Position numbers and translations under genes: made by a program. Under the pieces are notes generated by a model. It had not been told where the DNA came from, searched no databases, and saw only the letters and a program-made list of their open reading frames with translations. Below, piece after piece: positions 1 to 9,338 of a stretch of DNA of 64,000 bases; position 1 is the stretch's first letter, and each line of letters begins with the position of its first letter. Origin of the DNA: UBA7672 sp963718145 (lineage in GTDB: Bacteria; Pseudomonadota; Alphaproteobacteria; Caulobacterales; Hyphomonadaceae); contig CAVQYJ010000020.1 in assembly GCA_963718145.1 (NCBI GenBank), positions 124,001 to 188,000 of the forward strand, written 5' to 3'.

Positions 1-649
1 AGAAGCCGTTGGTCGCGTAGGCGAGGTAGTAGAGCGCGAGCACCGTCGCGTCGACGCCCATCAGCAGGAACGGCAGGCTGTCGAGGCACATCTGCAGCGC
101 CTTCTCGATCGGGTGGAAGCGCGCGGTGTTCAGCCAGTACAGCTGGTCGACCGAGTGGTGCACCGCGTGCAGCCGCCACAGCGATGTCGTTCTCGTGTGC
201 CGCGCGATGCAGCCAGTAGCGCAGCAGGTCGACGACCAGGACCATCAGCACCGGCCTGTATCCAGATCGGCCAGCCGTGCGGCCAGATGGCCCGCGATCG
301 GCAGGTGCAGCGCTCGGGCCGGCTCGATGAGCGCGTAGGTGAAGAGGAAGCCGACGAGCGGTGGCAGCAGCAGCTGCACGAACGCGAGGAAGCTCAGATC
401 GAGCGAGACGTCACGCGCGGCTGGCTGCCAGTCGGCGCGATACGGTTGCCGCCATTCCATCATCGCAACGACGAGCGCCGTCAGGACGACCGGTGTGTAG
501 GTCTGCACGACCAGAGACGCACCGGCCGCACCGAGCCCGGCGAATGTGGCGAACGCGAACCCGATGACCGCGGGGTAGTGCCATGACGGCAGCCACCCTG
601 CAAATCTCGTGGCTCGCGCGGGCGACGACCGGACGGGGGTAGGCGACAT
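1..649 (-). CDS. Fatty acid hydroxylase / sterol desaturase family membrane protein (3' end outside window, frameshifted)
   Basis: Integral-membrane di-iron oxygenase family that hydroxylates or desaturates lipids. The ATG at 649 opens a frame of 134 residues with hydrophobic segments (for example around 'FAFATFAGLGAAGASLVV' and 'LAFVQLLLPPLVGFLFTYAL'). Frame changes near 245 and 180 lead into 'VLVVDLLRYWLHRAAHE' and then 'LWRLHAVHHSVDQLYWLN', the HxxxH and HxxHH iron-ligand motifs of the family. The C-terminal third, with the last histidine cluster, lies beyond the window start. The family is seen from the motifs; the substrate cannot be told. Confidence 0.8.
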
Positions 650-698
650 ACGCGTCTCTCAAGAGTAGCCGCGAACGCACCGACACGCACGCGATGCA

Positions 699-1103
699 CT
701 ACTCAATGGCCCGGCGATCCTGCAGGCGCAGCCAGCCCTTCGCGATGCGGTAAATCGCCCAGACCCCGAGCAGGCCGAAGCCAATCCACCAGATCACGAA
801 GCCGATCAGCACGATGGCGAGCACTAGGCCGACGCACAGCACGATCGCCGTCCACACCAGCGCAAACCAGAACGTCCGGATCTGCCATGCGAAGTGGCTC
901 TCGAGCCACGTGCCGCGTGCTTCGCCGCGCTTCACGTAGTTGATGATCACCGCGATGATCGACGGCCATGCGAACAGGAAGGAGCCGATGACGCTCGCCG
1001 CGCCGAAGGCGCCGATGGCCAGCCCGAGCGCGTGCAGGGCATACGTCACCTGCGTGAGCGTGACGAGCGACGGGTCGGGTTCGCGAACGGTCTGCGTGGT
1101 CAT
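699..1103 (-). CDS. Small multi-pass membrane protein, DUF4870-like
   Basis: Intact 134-residue frame starting at ATG 1103, with a GGAGG about 12 nt upstream. It has a short charged N-terminus, then three to four hydrophobic segments. The central 'AWPSIIAVIINYVKRGEARGTWLESHF' block resembles small Tic20/DUF4870-like membrane proteins that are common in proteobacteria and acidobacteria. No catalytic residues are evident and the function is unknown. It is divergent from the M19 peptidase gene, with 134 bp between the two starts. Confidence 0.65.
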   Translation of the reverse strand: MTTQTVREPDPSLVTLTQVTYALHALGLAIGAFGAASVIGSFLFAWPSIIAVIINYVKRGEARGTWLESHFAWQIRTFWFALVWTAIVLCVGLVLAIVLIGFVIWWIGFGLLGVWAIYRIAKGWLRLQDRRAIE

Positions 1104-1237
1104 GGGGTGTGAGACCCTCCTTCGTAGATCTTAGACGACGACACGTCGCGCGTGTTCCGGCCCGGCTGGTGCGGTGCCGTGACCGCGGTTGAGCCCGCCG
1201 TCCGGTCTGATAGCATCGGGCACGGGAGGGAATCGAG

Positions 1238-2639
1238 ATGAGTGACGCGTCGCGGATGTGGAGCCGTCGTTTGGCATGCACGGTGGCGTTGGGGCTGGCC
1301 GCCGCCGGGGTGTTCATCGGCGGGGGACCGCTGATGCCCGTTCGCGTGGCAGCGCAGGCACCGGCACCGGACGCTGCAGCGCTGGTCACCCGGGCACGCG
1401 GCATCCACGATCGCGTGCTCACGCTCGACACGCACAACGACATCGATCCCGGCAACTTCACCGCGGCCTGCAACTACACGCAGCGCCTGACGACGCAGGT
1501 GAACCTGCCGAAGATGCTGGCCGGCGGCCTCGACGTCTCGTTCATGATCGCGTATGTCGGCCAGGGGCCGCTGACGCCGGAGGGCTACGACAACGCCTAC
1601 AAAGTGGCGGTGGCGAAGTTCGACGCCGTGCACCGCCTCACCGAGCAGATCGCGCCGAAGGAGATCGGGCTGGCGCTGACCGCCGCCGACGTCGGGCGCA
1701 TCGCGGCGTCCGGCCGCAAGGTGGCGGTCATCGGCATCGAGAACGGCTACCAGGTCGGCCTCGACATCAAGCGCGTCACGGAGTTCTACGACCGCGGCGG
1801 CCGCTACATGTCGTTGGCGCACAACGGGGCCAGCCAGCTCGCCGACTCCAACACCGGCGAGTCGACGCAGACGTGGCTCTACGGCGGCCTCAGCCCGCTC
1901 GGCAAGCAGGTGGTCGCCGAGATGAATCGCCTCGGGATGATGGTCGACGTCTCGCACCCGTCGAAGGGCGCGATGATGCAGATGGTGGCGCTGTCGAGGG
2001 CGCCGATCATCGCGTCGCACTCGGGCAGTCCGCGCCATCGCCAACCACAGCCGCAACATGGACGACGAGATGCTGATGGCGCTGAAGACAGAGCGGCGGC
2101 GTCATCCAGATCGTCGGTCTCGGGCGTTCATCAAGGTCGACCCGCCGCAGCGTGCGGTGGCGGTCGCCGAGCTGCGCCGCGAACTCGACGTCCGGCCGCC
2201 GGCGCCGCGCCGCCGGCTGCCGCCCGGTCCGCCACCCTGTCCAGTCGAAAAGGCCGGCGCCGTGGCGTCGGTGGAGGAGCCCGATCTGGGCGTCGAGGCG
2301 CTGCCGGCCGATCGGCGTTCCGAATACGCTCGTCGCCTGGCGGCCATCGACGCGCAGTGGCCGGCCGCTCGCGCGTCCGTCAAGGACCTCGTCGACCACA
2401 TCGACTACGTCGTGAAGAAGATCGGCATCGACCATGTCGGCATCTCGTCGGACTTCGACGGCGGCGGCGGCATCGACGGCTGGACCAGCGCGGCCGACAC
2501 CTTCAACGTGACGCTGGAACTGGTGCGCCGGGGCTACACCGAAGAGCAGATCGGCAAGATCTGGAGCGGCAACCTGCTGCGTGTCTGGAGTGCGGTCGAG
2601 CGCGTGGCGAAGGAGATCCAGGCCGGCCGGCTGAAGTAA
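1238..2639 (+). CDS. Secreted membrane dipeptidase (renal dipeptidase, peptidase M19), frameshifted
   Basis: Zinc dipeptidase of family M19, probably exported: residues 1-40 form a signal peptide with RR before a hydrophobic stretch and an AQA-type cleavage site. The ATG at 1238 follows GGAGG by 9 nt. Zinc-site motifs are visible: HND at 66-68, E168 in 'GIENG', the 'IASHSG' histidine near 2020, and 'HVGISSDFDG' near 2440. The frame breaks near 2030 (one extra base before GTC) and twice between 2090 and 2130. The reading 'AIANHSRNMDDEM' then restores the usual M19 order through to the stop at 2639. Length after repair (about 465 aa) is normal for exported M19 enzymes. Confidence 0.85.
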
Positions 2640-2676
2640 CCCGCGCGGCACCCGGGCCGAGCGCTCGGCGCCACGG

Positions 2677-4969
2677 TTAGAACGACATCAGCCAGGTGAG
2701 CTTGGCGATGATCGATCGATCGACCAGATCGCCCGTCGTGTCGAGCCGCCGCTCGTTGTAGACGAAGAAGATGTCGCTGAGCGGCCGGTGGATCACGTTG
2801 AACCGGGTGTTCGATGCTCCACTGCTGCGTGTCGGTGTTGTACTGCAGCAAGCGCGTTGACGAAGAACCGCGTGTTGACGCTGTAGTTGACGCGCGCCGC
2901 CACCAGCGTCGACATGGTACGACCCGGTCGGCAACGTCGATGTCGTTGAGCTGCAGGCTGACCGAAGCGTTGAAGTGCTCGTTGACCCGGACCGTCGGGG
3001 CAATCGCATAGCCGCGCCGGTGACCGTCGTACAGCCCGCCGTCCGAATAGCGTGCCTCGAACGAGAAGCGCGCCGAGTTGTTCGAGCGGTAGAGGACGAA
3101 GTACTCGTTGAAGTCGTAGACGCCCGGCGCGATCCGTCACGCCGCGAGCGCTGTTCAGCGTGAACGGCGCGACGTTGCCCTCGAGGTTCCGGTTCACGCC
3201 CGTCTCGAAGAACCCACTGTCGTTCATCGTCAACACCAGGTGCCAGTCGAAGTAGCGCGACTCGGTACCGGTGCCGTCGCGCCGGTCGAACTGGTCGAAG
3301 TGCAGGTGCGGGCCGATTTCACGGATGCCGATCGCCTGCGCCCACGCCGGCCGGGCGTTACGGCGCGCGTAGGCGGCGCGATGGTTGACGCCGACCCGCG
3401 GCACGAAGCCGAGTTCGTCGTTGAAGCGCTGGCCGATCGTCTCGTAGGCGCCGCGCAGGATCCACGTGCGCGACTGGTAGTTGAAGTTGGCGCGCGCGCG
3501 AGCTGTCGTCACCGCTGCCAGCCGACTCTGGCTTCCGGCGACATCGACTTCACGCCGTAGGCGCCGACGTTCAGCTGGCCGAAGCGGAGGTTGGCGTCGA
3601 CGCCGGCGACGTCGGTTGTAGGCGTTGCCGTCGCGCGTCCTTGTTCAGCAACAGCACGCCGATGTCGGAGTTGGCGAGGATGGCGCGCTGTAGCCGGATG
3701 GCGGTGAAGTTGGTGGCCGGCACCGCGCCCTCGCTCGCGCTGCTGGATGTTCAGCGCGCCGATCGAGTACCTTGCCGGCTCGTCCGGTCAGTCGCGATGC
3801 CGGCGAGGATCGGGATCGCCGCGCCGGCATCCGACAGGCCGATCTGCCGGCTGAAGAACAGCCGGATGTCCGGCGGCGAGTTCTGCCGGCCGTCGGCCGC
3901 CGGACTGCCGCCGCCCCCTGCTGTCGCCGTGCCCGTCGACGGCAGACCGAACTGGAAGATGCCCGAGTTCTCGAGGAAGAAGTCGCGCTTCTCTGGAAAG
4001 AGCACGTTGAAGCGCGTGAGGTTCACCTGCTGCTCGTCGGCTTCGACCTGCGAGAAGTCGGTGTTGACCGTCGCAGTCGAGCGTCAGGCCGGTCGTCACG
4101 CCGTATTTCACGTCCAGGCCGACGTCGAAGTCGCCGACGGCCCGGCCGACGGCCCACCGTGCTCGAACTCGCCGCCGCGTACGGCTTGACCCGCAGGTTC
4201 TGCCCGGGCGCAGCGCTGCGCAGCCCTCGAGCGAGCCGGCCAGCGACACGCGTTCGAGGTTGTAGATGCGCGGCAGCGGCGACCAGAAGCTCTCTTCGTT
4301 ACGGCGCCGGATGCGCCGCTCGAAGTTGACGCCCCAGGTCTGCGGGTCGCGCGTCGGTGAACTTGAGCGTGCGAAACGGAATCCGGATCTCGGCGTACCA
4401 GCCGTCCTCGGTCGATGCGCGTCGCGCACGTCCCAGATGCCGTCCCAGTTGGCGTTGATCTCGCGCCCCTCGTTCGACATCTGCGCGTCCCACTTGGCGC
4501 CGGCCGGGTTGGTCGCGAACTCGAAGCCGTTGCGATGGTCGGCGAAGGTGTCGATGACGACGCGGGAAGCCGTCGCTGGCGTTCGGTGTTGAAGTCCTTC
4601 TTCAAGTCGCTGACGATGAGCGCCGACGGCTCGTCGTCTTTCGCGAAGACGCCGAAGTAGAGCGCCTCGCTCGTCGTACAGGACCCGCACCTCGGTGTCG
4701 AACGTCGCCGGCTGACCTTCGCGAGGCTCGTTCTGGAGGAAGCCCCTGGCGATCGGCGCGCTGACCCACGACGGTTCGTCCAGTGCGCCGTCCAGCGCGA
4801 TCGGTCCAGCGGCGCGCGTCGCCTTCAACGTCCGATCGAGGCGGGCTGTTTCGTAATCGATGCCAGCCGGCCCCTGCGCGACAACCGGAAGAACGCCGCA
4901 CAGGGTCGACGCCGCCAACCAACCGACCGTGCGGATCGCGCGGCACCGGAGCTGACACACTCGCGACAT
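2677..4969 (-). CDS. DUF5916 outer-membrane protein with family-9 CBM-like N-terminal domain, frameshifted
   Basis: About 764 codons, starting at ATG 4969. A signal peptide is followed by 'IALDGALDEPSWVSAPI', the entry to a carbohydrate-binding family-9-like beta-sandwich. Then comes the DUF5916 signature 'NLTRF..FPEKRDFFLEN' near 3960-4030, and a long beta-barrel-like C-terminus ending in 'LTWLMSF' with a terminal aromatic residue typical of outer-membrane barrels. At least six frame changes occur. The exact function of this acidobacterial/Bacteroidota family is unknown; barrel transport or surface binding of glycans is inference from architecture. A paralogue lies at 9339-11661. Confidence 0.8.
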
Positions 4970-5000
4970 GGTCCCGACGATTCTACGCGTGGCGACGGCG

Positions 5001-6476
5001 TTACATGTCCACTGTCAACACCGGGTCACCCGCCGGCGCAGTCTCGGCGCGCGACGCGAACTCGGGGACCTTGAACGCGACGACCAACGCGAGTCCAGCG
5101 GCCGCAGCGGCGCCGTAGAACGCTCGCTGGATGGCGACGATGAAATGATCGCGCAGCGCCGGATCGAGCGACGTGACGCCACCTTCGACCGCGGCGGCGA
5201 TGTCGTGGCCGCCGCTGCCGAGGCCGGCAGCGAGAATCGCGCCCATCACCGACACACCGACCGCGCCACCGATGCTGCGCGAGAACATGTTCAGCGATGT
5301 TGCCGCACCGAGTTGACCGCGGCCCACCGAGTGCTGCACGGCGAGCAGCAGGGACAGCATCGAGAAGCCGAGTCCGGCGCCCATCAGCGCGATGTCGGCG
5401 AAGACCCAGGCGCGTGACGCGTGCACCGCGGTCCACGGCAGGGCCGAACAGGAGATGAAGACCGCCGCCGTGCCGAGCACCGCCGACACACGCGGGCCGA
5501 TGCGGAAGAGCAGACGCGCCGCGACGATCGACGACAGCACCCAGAAGAGATAGAGCGGCGTGAGAATCTGGCCGGCGCTCGTCGCCGACGCGCCGGTCGA
5601 CACCTGCATCAGCAGCGGAATGAACGCCAGCGTGCCAAACAGCGACGTGCTCGCGAGGAAGCCGACAATCGAGGAGATCGACACCGTCGGATTGCTGAGC
5701 AGCGACAGCGGCAGGATCGGGTTCGCCGATCGGCGGTCCGACCAGGCGAACAGCGTACACGTCGCCACCGCCGCCAGTCCCCACAAGACGCTGGTCTCCG
5801 ACGACGCCAGCAACACGAGGGCCGTCGCCGCGAACAGCAGCAGGCCGCCCTGCCAGTTCAGCGTGCCCTTGGCGGTCGGCGCGTCGCCGGGCAAGCTGCG
5901 ATACACGACGACCGCGGCGATGAGACCGATCGGCAGGTTGACGTAGAACACCCAGCGCCACGACACCGCGTCGGTGATGATGCCGCCGATGAGCGGTCCG
6001 GCAACCGACGAGACGCCCCAGATGCTGCTGAACACCGCCTGCATCCGAGTTCGTTCGGCGAGCGTGTAGATCTCGCCGATGATCGTGAGGCCAAGCGGAA
6101 TCAAACCGCCAGCGCCCAGCCCCTGCAGCAACCGGAACAGGATCAGCTGAAACATCGACTGCGAGACGCCCGCCAGCATCGAGCCGGTCAGGAACAACGC
6201 GATCGCCGCGAGATAGACCGTGCGGCGACCCGACAGGTCCGAGAGGCGGCCCCAGAGCGGCACCGAGGCGGTCGAAGTCAGCAGGTAGGCCGAGAAGACC
6301 CAACTGTAGTGATCGATGCCGCCCAGGCTGGCCACCACGGTCGGCATGGCGGTGCTGACCACCGTCGCCTCGAGGGCGGCCAGGAACATCCCGAGCATCA
6401 GGCCGGCGGTCACCGCGGCGCGCCGGCGGCGCGTCAGCGTGATGGCAGGTTGTTCAGTCGCGAGAACCGAGGACAC
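5001..6476 (-). CDS. MFS drug efflux transporter, DHA2 (EmrB/QacA) family
   Basis: Intact 491-residue protein with a GTG start at 6476. The N-terminus 'TAGLMLGMFLAALEATVVSTAMPTV' carries the DHA2 motif D1 region. 'GRLSDLSGRR' is MFS motif A in the loop between TM2 and TM3, and 'RLLQGLGAGGLIPL' resembles motif B. About 14 hydrophobic segments fit proton-driven drug efflux in the inner membrane. It is one of the few long genes in this block without a frame break. It lies 32 bp upstream of the DUF5916 gene on the same strand. The substrate is not predictable. Confidence 0.9.
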   Translation of the reverse strand: MSSVLATEQPAITLTRRRRAAVTAGLMLGMFLAALEATVVSTAMPTVVASLGGIDHYSWVFSAYLLTSTASVPLWGRLSDLSGRRTVYLAAIALFLTGSMLAGVSQSMFQLILFRLLQGLGAGGLIPLGLTIIGEIYTLAERTRMQAVFSSIWGVSSVAGPLIGGIITDAVSWRWVFYVNLPIGLIAAVVVYRSLPGDAPTAKGTLNWQGGLLLFAATALVLLASSETSVLWGLAAVATCTLFAWSDRRSANPILPLSLLSNPTVSISSIVGFLASTSLFGTLAFIPLLMQVSTGASATSAGQILTPLYLFWVLSSIVAARLLFRIGPRVSAVLGTAAVFISCSALPWTAVHASRAWVFADIALMGAGLGFSMLSLLLAVQHSVGRGQLGAATSLNMFSRSIGGAVGVSVMGAILAAGLGSGGHDIAAAVEGGVTSLDPALRDHFIVAIQRAFYGAAAAAGLALVVAFKVPEFASRAETAPAGDPVLTVDM

Positions 6477-6504
6477 TGGAGAAATTGTACTCCGGTCTCC
6501 CGGT

Positions 6505-7386
6505 TCAGGTGGTCATCGGCGTCAGGCTGATGTTCAACGGCATGACGTCGCCTTCACGCAGTTCGATGTCCTGCGTAAAGGTTCGATATCCCTGACGATG
6601 CACGTCGATACGGTGCTGGCCCGCGGGCAGCTGCAGGACGAAGTGCCCGGCCTCGCTGCTCATCCAGCGCTCGCCATCGATCGTGACATCCGCCGTGTCC
6701 GGCTGGACGAAGAGGTCGAGGGACGCCGTGCGATCGTCAGTGGCGGCCGGCCTGGTGCTCTGCGTCGGAGCGCTCGGCACGCGTCCCGGCAACCGGTAGC
6801 TGCCGGCTGGCGGCGTCGGCAGCGTTGGCGCCATGTCCGGCGGTTCGCTCACCTCTCCAGGCATCAGCCTGACCATGTTCTCGTGGACCGTGAAACTGGA
6901 TCCGCGTGCGAGATACAGGTGGCGCCGCACAGTGCGGTAGCCGTCGAGATACAGCACGATCGTATGTCCGCCGGGCGGCAGCGGCAGAGACTGGAACACG
7001 CCGTCGAAGTCATCGACGACGCCGGCGTAGAAACCGTCCACGTACACGGCTGCGTCATTCGCCTCTTTCGGCGAGACCTTCAGACGCACGTCGGCGCGGA
7101 GGTCGAAGACCGGCGTGTACCAGTACGGATACGTTCCGCGTGTCCACCACGGATATGGTCCGAAGAACGGATCGTAGAAGTAGCCGCCGATGAACACCTG
7201 GCCGCGGAGACTGGGTAGTGGCGCGACGTGATTCGGATGCGGACGTTCAGGGCTTCTTGGCGCCGCCACGCGCGGCTGCGTAGGCCGCGAACGGCCGTCC
7301 CGTCTCTGGGCCTCGACCGTGCCCGGCAACATCAGCGCCAGCGAAGCCGAGAGGGCCAACGCCGTCATGTGAGTCAGCCGGAACAT
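6505..7386 (-). CDS. Exported PEGA-domain protein
   Basis: Intact 293-residue frame. I chose ATG 7386 because AAAGGAG sits 7 nt upstream and a signal peptide follows directly (cleavage near 'VEAQ'). A proline- and arginine-rich segment and a Trp/Tyr/Pro-rich stretch ('GPYPWWTRGTYPYWYTP') precede two PEGA-like modules: one around 'AAVYVDGFYAGVVDDFDG' with 'LPPGGHTIVLYLDGYR', the other around 'ADVTIDGERW' with 'LPAGQHRIDVHRQGYRTF'. PEGA modules are small surface beta-folds with structural or adhesive roles. It is divergent from the DUF4159 gene (202 bp between starts). Confidence 0.8.
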   Translation of the reverse strand: MFRLTHMTALALSASLALMLPGTVEAQRRDGRSRPTQPRVAAPRSPERPHPNHVAPLPSLRGQVFIGGYFYDPFFGPYPWWTRGTYPYWYTPVFDLRADVRLKVSPKEANDAAVYVDGFYAGVVDDFDGVFQSLPLPPGGHTIVLYLDGYRTVRRHLYLARGSSFTVHENMVRLMPGEVSEPPDMAPTLPTPPAGSYRLPGRVPSAPTQSTRPAATDDRTASLDLFVQPDTADVTIDGERWMSSEAGHFVLQLPAGQHRIDVHRQGYRTFTQDIELREGDVMPLNISLTPMTT

Positions 7387-7588
7387 GACTGGTCTCCTTT
7401 CCTGCAACAGGCGGGTAACTCGGCACCCACCGAGCAGGGTTGCAAGAGATGCGCCTCGAATCGCGGCCTGGAACCGGCACGCGGGTGCGACGCCGTGACA
7501 GGAATCCGGCGGATCGCCGTCCGCTGGCTGTCGCTGCGCGTCAGCGGGCGAAGGCAGGTAGAATCCGGCCCATGCGGGAGGGCGTCCG

Positions 7589-8415
7589 TTGAACCGCAGG
7601 CAAGTGCGGATGGCTGGGCTGGCGTTGCTGCTCTCGGCGTCAGTCGCGACGGCACAGCAGATTTGGGTCGGCCGCGGGCGCGACTCGTTCATGGGACCGC
7701 GCTTTCCGAAAGCCGAGGACTTCGACGGCCGCTTCATGTACTGCCGTGTCTTCTTCCGTGGACCCGGCCGCGGCGGCGGCTGGCGCACCGACTATCCCGG
7801 CGCCGACAACAACTTCTCCGTTCGACTCGCCGAGCTCACCCGCGTCGACGTCAAGTTCGACGCCGACCGGCAGCCGCACCACATCGTCGTGTCGCTCGTC
7901 GGATCCGCTGCTGTTCCGTTGTCCGATGCTCTTCCTGGTGAACCACGGGAGCGCGTTCTTCTCAGCCGAGGAGGCGCAGCGTCTGCGCACCTACCTGCTG
8001 AAAGGCGGGCTGCTGTGGGTGGACGATGCATGGGGATCGTACGCGTGGGCGCGCTGGACGGCGCAGATTGGCCACGTGCTGCCGCCCGGGTCGTTCCCGA
8101 TCCGCGACATCCCGATGACTCATCCGATCATGCACACGCTCTACGACGTGAAGGAGATCCCGCAGGTGCCGGCGATCAGCTTCTGGGCCGGCACGGGCGG
8201 GCAGACGTCGGAGCGCGGCGCCGACAGTGCGCAGGTCTACTTCAAGGGGCATTCAGGACGCGAACGGCCGCCTGATGGTCGTGATGACGCACAACACGGA
8301 TATTTCAGACACCTGGGAGCGCGAAGGCGAACGGCCGCGCGAGTACTTCGACCTGTTCTCGCCGCGCGGCTACGCGATTGGCGTCAACATCGTCCTCTAC
8401 GCCATGACGCACTGA
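7589..8415 (+). CDS. DUF4159 domain-containing exported protein, frameshifted
   Basis: A TTG at 7589 gives 'MNRRQVRMAGLALLLSASVA', a plausible signal peptide; ATG 7610 is the alternative. The frame passes through 'FDGRFMYCRVFF' and 'DYPGADNNFSVRLAELT', shifts near 7905 to 'MLFLVNHGSAFFSAEEAQRL' and 'GGLLWVDDAWGSYAW', then shifts near 8250 to the C-terminus 'FDLFSPRGYAIGVNIVLYAM'. This is the DUF4159 layout, in which the conserved Asp-Asp and 'FSPRGYA' motifs recur. The molecular role is unknown; in many bacteria the domain sits beside MoxR/BatA systems, but none is present here. Confidence 0.75.
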
Positions 8416-8434
8416 CCCGCCTTCGCCCGGCGGG
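8416..8434. repeat. REP-like hairpin CCCGCC…GGCGGG, possible terminator
   Basis: Arms CCCGCC and GGCGGG enclose TTCGCCC, beginning on the first base after the DUF4159 stop codon. A related hairpin sharing the CCCGCCTTCGCC half follows another stop at 22,967. No T-run follows, so it may be a REP-type palindrome, a hairpin limiting transcription, or both. Confidence 0.55.
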
Positions 8435-8447
8435 CAGACGACAAGGA

Positions 8448-8471
8448 AATTGAAGATTGAAGATTGAAGAG
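8448..8471. repeat. Short tandem repeat, TTGAAGA about three copies
   Basis: An AT-rich run of roughly three TTGAAGA-like heptamers stands out in an otherwise very GC-rich region between two convergent genes. The unit is seen directly; no role is known. Confidence 0.5.
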
Positions 8472-8495
8472 TGATGAATGGCCGGCTGGCGACCG

Positions 8496-9290
8496 CTATC
8501 GTCCGATGAGTCTTCCGAGCCATCCGCCGCGCCGTTCCGGTTGCCGGAGGCGACCGGACAGCCAGAACCAGCCGGCGATCACGTTGCCCGGCACAACGGC
8601 TTCGCCGATGAGCGCCGGATCGATGACGACGTCGAAGGTGCCACCGACGGTGTCGACCAGCGCCCACCAGAACGGTTCACCGGTGAGACTGTTGTGACGT
8701 TCCGACGCCTCGATGACGTGGCCGGTGAACAGCGCGTGCGACTCGGGCGGCACCACCGGCTCGCCGGACGGTGAGATGAGGCCGGAGGGGATGAACGAGC
8801 GCGACGCGAACGACAGCCCCTGCACCTGCTGATCGCGGTCGTAGGCGGCCTCGCTCTGGTGGACGGTCAGCTGCTGCGCGAATGCCGCGACCTGCAAGGT
8901 GACGGTCAGCGGCAGATCCGCCGAGGCCAGCGTCGCCGCATCCGGGCAGTCAAACGCGAACGGATACTCGCCGCCGAGTGTGCCATCGTCCGGCGGGTTC
9001 GCCCACGCGAGGAACGTCCCGTCGAGCGGCGTGTGTGACGGCCGCGTGACGCGGGCTTCGAGCGTCGCCCGCACCGTCGACTTGCCGCCGAAGTGCGGGT
9101 TCATGCCGAGCGCATCACCATTGCGTCGCACTTGCAGCCACAGCTGTTCGCCGGACGGCGGCGCCCACTTCAGGTATTGCCCGTCGGCGGCGTCGATGGT
9201 GTCGGCGCGCTCAGCGACCCGACTGGCGAGGGCCGCGAGGTCTTCCGCCGAGGCGACCTGGAATCCGAGAGCGGAGAACTGGCTGGGCAC
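8496..9290 (-). CDS. Conserved hypothetical protein, 264 aa
   Basis: Intact frame from a GTG at 9290, with no signal peptide or membrane segment. Visible blocks include 'YLKWAPPSGEQLWLQVRRNGDALGMNPHFGG' in the N-terminal third, 'SRSFIPSGLISPSG' in the middle and 'HVIEASERHNSLTGEPFWWALVDTVGG' near the C-terminus. It ends with an Arg/Trp-rich tail. I do not recognise a named family. The even composition and long open frame, in a region where genes are often broken, support a real cytosolic protein. It is convergent with the DUF4159 gene. Confidence 0.6.
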   Translation of the reverse strand: MPSQFSALGFQVASAEDLAALASRVAERADTIDAADGQYLKWAPPSGEQLWLQVRRNGDALGMNPHFGGKSTVRATLEARVTRPSHTPLDGTFLAWANPPDDGTLGGEYPFAFDCPDAATLASADLPLTVTLQVAAFAQQLTVHQSEAAYDRDQQVQGLSFASRSFIPSGLISPSGEPVVPPESHALFTGHVIEASERHNSLTGEPFWWALVDTVGGTFDVVIDPALIGEAVVPGNVIAGWFWLSGRLRQPERRGGWLGRLIGR

Positions 9291-9338
9291 AGCTGATGAT
9301 TGTACCTGTCTGACCGGCGCTGGCCCGGAACGTGGCGA

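Noticed and set aside
5421..6530. Open plus-strand frame of 369 residues opposite the MFS transporter
   Set aside because: It is antisense to an intact, motif-rich transporter, is Arg/Gln-rich and matches no family.
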